A stretch of DNA of 6,153 nt from Nitrososphaerota archaeon (lineage in GTDB: Archaea; Thermoproteota; Nitrososphaeria; Nitrososphaerales; Gagatemarchaeaceae). The notes under the pieces are model-generated. The model was not told the DNA's origin. It made no database searches and saw nothing but the letters and a program-made list of their open reading frames with translations. Shown here one piece after another: positions 5,335 through 6,153 of the stretch. Both the position numbers and the translations under genes were made by a program. Each line of letters starts with the position of its first letter. Position 1 is the first letter of the stretch. Location of the stretch: positions 149 through 6,301 of the forward strand of contig PLCG01000055.1 of NCBI GenBank assembly GCA_003135575.1, given 5' to 3'.

Positions 5335-6153
5335 ATGCATCCATCGCCCACGGCGGGTTGGATATTCTTCTTCGTCGGGATAATCATCTTCACGTTCGCG
5401 ATGATGGTCGTCTCGTTCCCCGTGGGTCTCTACACCGTCTTCGGGACCCACCTGTCCAACAACTACACCGCCTCGACTCCTGTGTACGCGCTCACGTACG
5501 ACTTTAGCTTCACGAGCGTGAAGGTGCCGATCGTCGGCAACCTCGGGGATGTCTTCGCAGTCTTCCTCGCGATCTATTTTGGATTCTTCCTCCTCGCAGC
5601 CAAACAAGGCCCGGGACTATTCAGGGCGCTCCGCCAGGCGACATCTCAGGGCTACACCGCGCTCTTCTCCAACCCGCTTGTTGCAATGATGGTGCTCCTC
5701 GGGGCCACCAGCCTCGTGACGATCCTGCTCGACACGGTCCAGTCCAATTCCGGGATAGCGACGGGCTCTTTGACGGGCGACGCCTTCTCGCTCCTCGTGG
5801 ACTTCACTGTCGCCCCTCTCCTCGAGGAGAGCACATTCAGGCTCATCATGTTGGGCCTTCCGATCGCCGTCCTCGCCCTCATCATCCTCAGAACCTTCTC
5901 CCCCGTGACGCTGGCAAGGGCGCTGTGGCGCCCATCCTCAGTTTGGGATGTCGACGAGACTGAGGAGGATGCCACCACGCGGTCCTTCAACGATTCTGAC
6001 CCGTCGATGTTCCCAAGGGGCGAGGGGGGATCGCTGAAGGCGAAGGCGATGCGGCCAATAGTCTACGTCTTTCTCGTGCTCTCAGCGATAATGTTCGGGT
6101 ATGCCCACTACGCCTCTGGCGCGGGATGGGGGCCCGGAAAGATCAGCGAGGCA
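5335..6153 (+). CDS. CPBP/CAAX-type intramembrane metalloprotease family protein, 3' end outside window
   Basis: 273 codons are open to the window edge without a stop. Hydrophobic membrane segments are visible at about 9-32, 72-89, 112-132, 150-163, 170-187 and 241-257. The family's first motif EExxxR is E164-E165-S-T-F-R169 (LLEESTFRL). The second, FxxxH, is F254-G-Y-A-H258, followed by the GWG and K-I-S-E-A segment normal for archaeal members. The third motif (His or Asn/Asp) would lie past the edge. CPBP proteins are membrane proteases or related scaffold proteins that process prenylated or other membrane substrates. The two motifs are separated by about 90 residues, including an acidic hydrophilic loop (about 200-235, with DVDETEED), longer than is usual. 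The frame stays open upstream to the previous stop, so TTG at 5281 or 5305 could add an N-terminal cytoplasmic tail; ATG 5335 is the conservative choice. The neighbouring anchored protein and zinc ribbon may be co-transcribed. Confidence 0.88.
   Translation, partial: MHPSPTAGWIFFFVGIIIFTFAMMVVSFPVGLYTVFGTHLSNNYTASTPVYALTYDFSFTSVKVPIVGNLGDVFAVFLAIYFGFFLLAAKQGPGLFRALRQATSQGYTALFSNPLVAMMVLLGATSLVTILLDTVQSNSGIATGSLTGDAFSLLVDFTVAPLLEESTFRLIMLGLPIAVLALIILRTFSPVTLARALWRPSSVWDVDETEEDATTRSFNDSDPSMFPRGEGGSLKAKAMRPIVYVFLVLSAIMFGYAHYASGAGWGPGKISEA

Noticed and set aside
5317..5990. Minus-strand frames opposite the CPBP gene
   Set aside because: The plus strand here encodes membrane segments and EExxxR and FxxxH motifs; the opposite frames are polar repeats of Glu/Arg/Asp without domains.
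1..6153. CRISPR array, tRNA, rRNA or insertion sequence
   Set aside because: No regularly spaced repeats, no tRNA-like cloverleaf or rRNA-like segment, and no transposase or paired terminal repeats were seen on reading both strands.

Overview
The window looks archaeal. TATA-like boxes lie about 30-35 bases upstream of start codons, leaders appear very short, GTG (and possibly TTG) starts occur, and tiny zinc-binding proteins are frequent. The protein types (AN1-like finger, class I-type histone deacetylase homologue, archaeal CPBP protease) fit the Thaumarchaeota/Nitrososphaeria side of the archaea best. That placement is inference from protein character, not a database match.

Left half, minus strand, read right to left. 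A divergent promoter region at about 4041-4138 separates this half from the plus-strand genes. First comes an HNH/zinc-finger protein gene whose expected start codon is ACG instead of ATG. It overlaps by ATGA a 39-residue zinc-ribbon microprotein gene (3472-3591). After a 75-base gap with a TATA-like box, a compact three-gene operon follows: a zinc-dependent medium-chain dehydrogenase (2374-3396), a nucleotidyltransferase-like protein of unknown role (1302-2357, with a clear purine-rich ribosome binding site) and a histone-deacetylase-fold amidohydrolase (351-1295). A 94-base AT-rich gap and a 64-residue AN1-like zinc-finger protein (62-256) close this half. Bases 1-61 hold only short inverted repeats.

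Right half, plus strand. A membrane-anchored, Cys-paired extracellular protein (4139-4969), a 94-residue zinc-ribbon protein (4991-5275) and the first 273 codons of a CPBP/CAAX-type membrane protease (5335 to the window end) lie close together and probably form one transcript.

The only enzyme chemistry that can be read securely is the MDR dehydrogenase, the zinc deacetylase and the CPBP protease. The deacetylase operon may couple a metabolic dehydrogenase with lysine or small-molecule deacetylation, but no substrate can be read from sequence. The items most worth a second look are the start-codon-less HNH gene coupled to a previously uncalled microprotein, and the dehydrogenase/nucleotidyltransferase/deacetylase operon.
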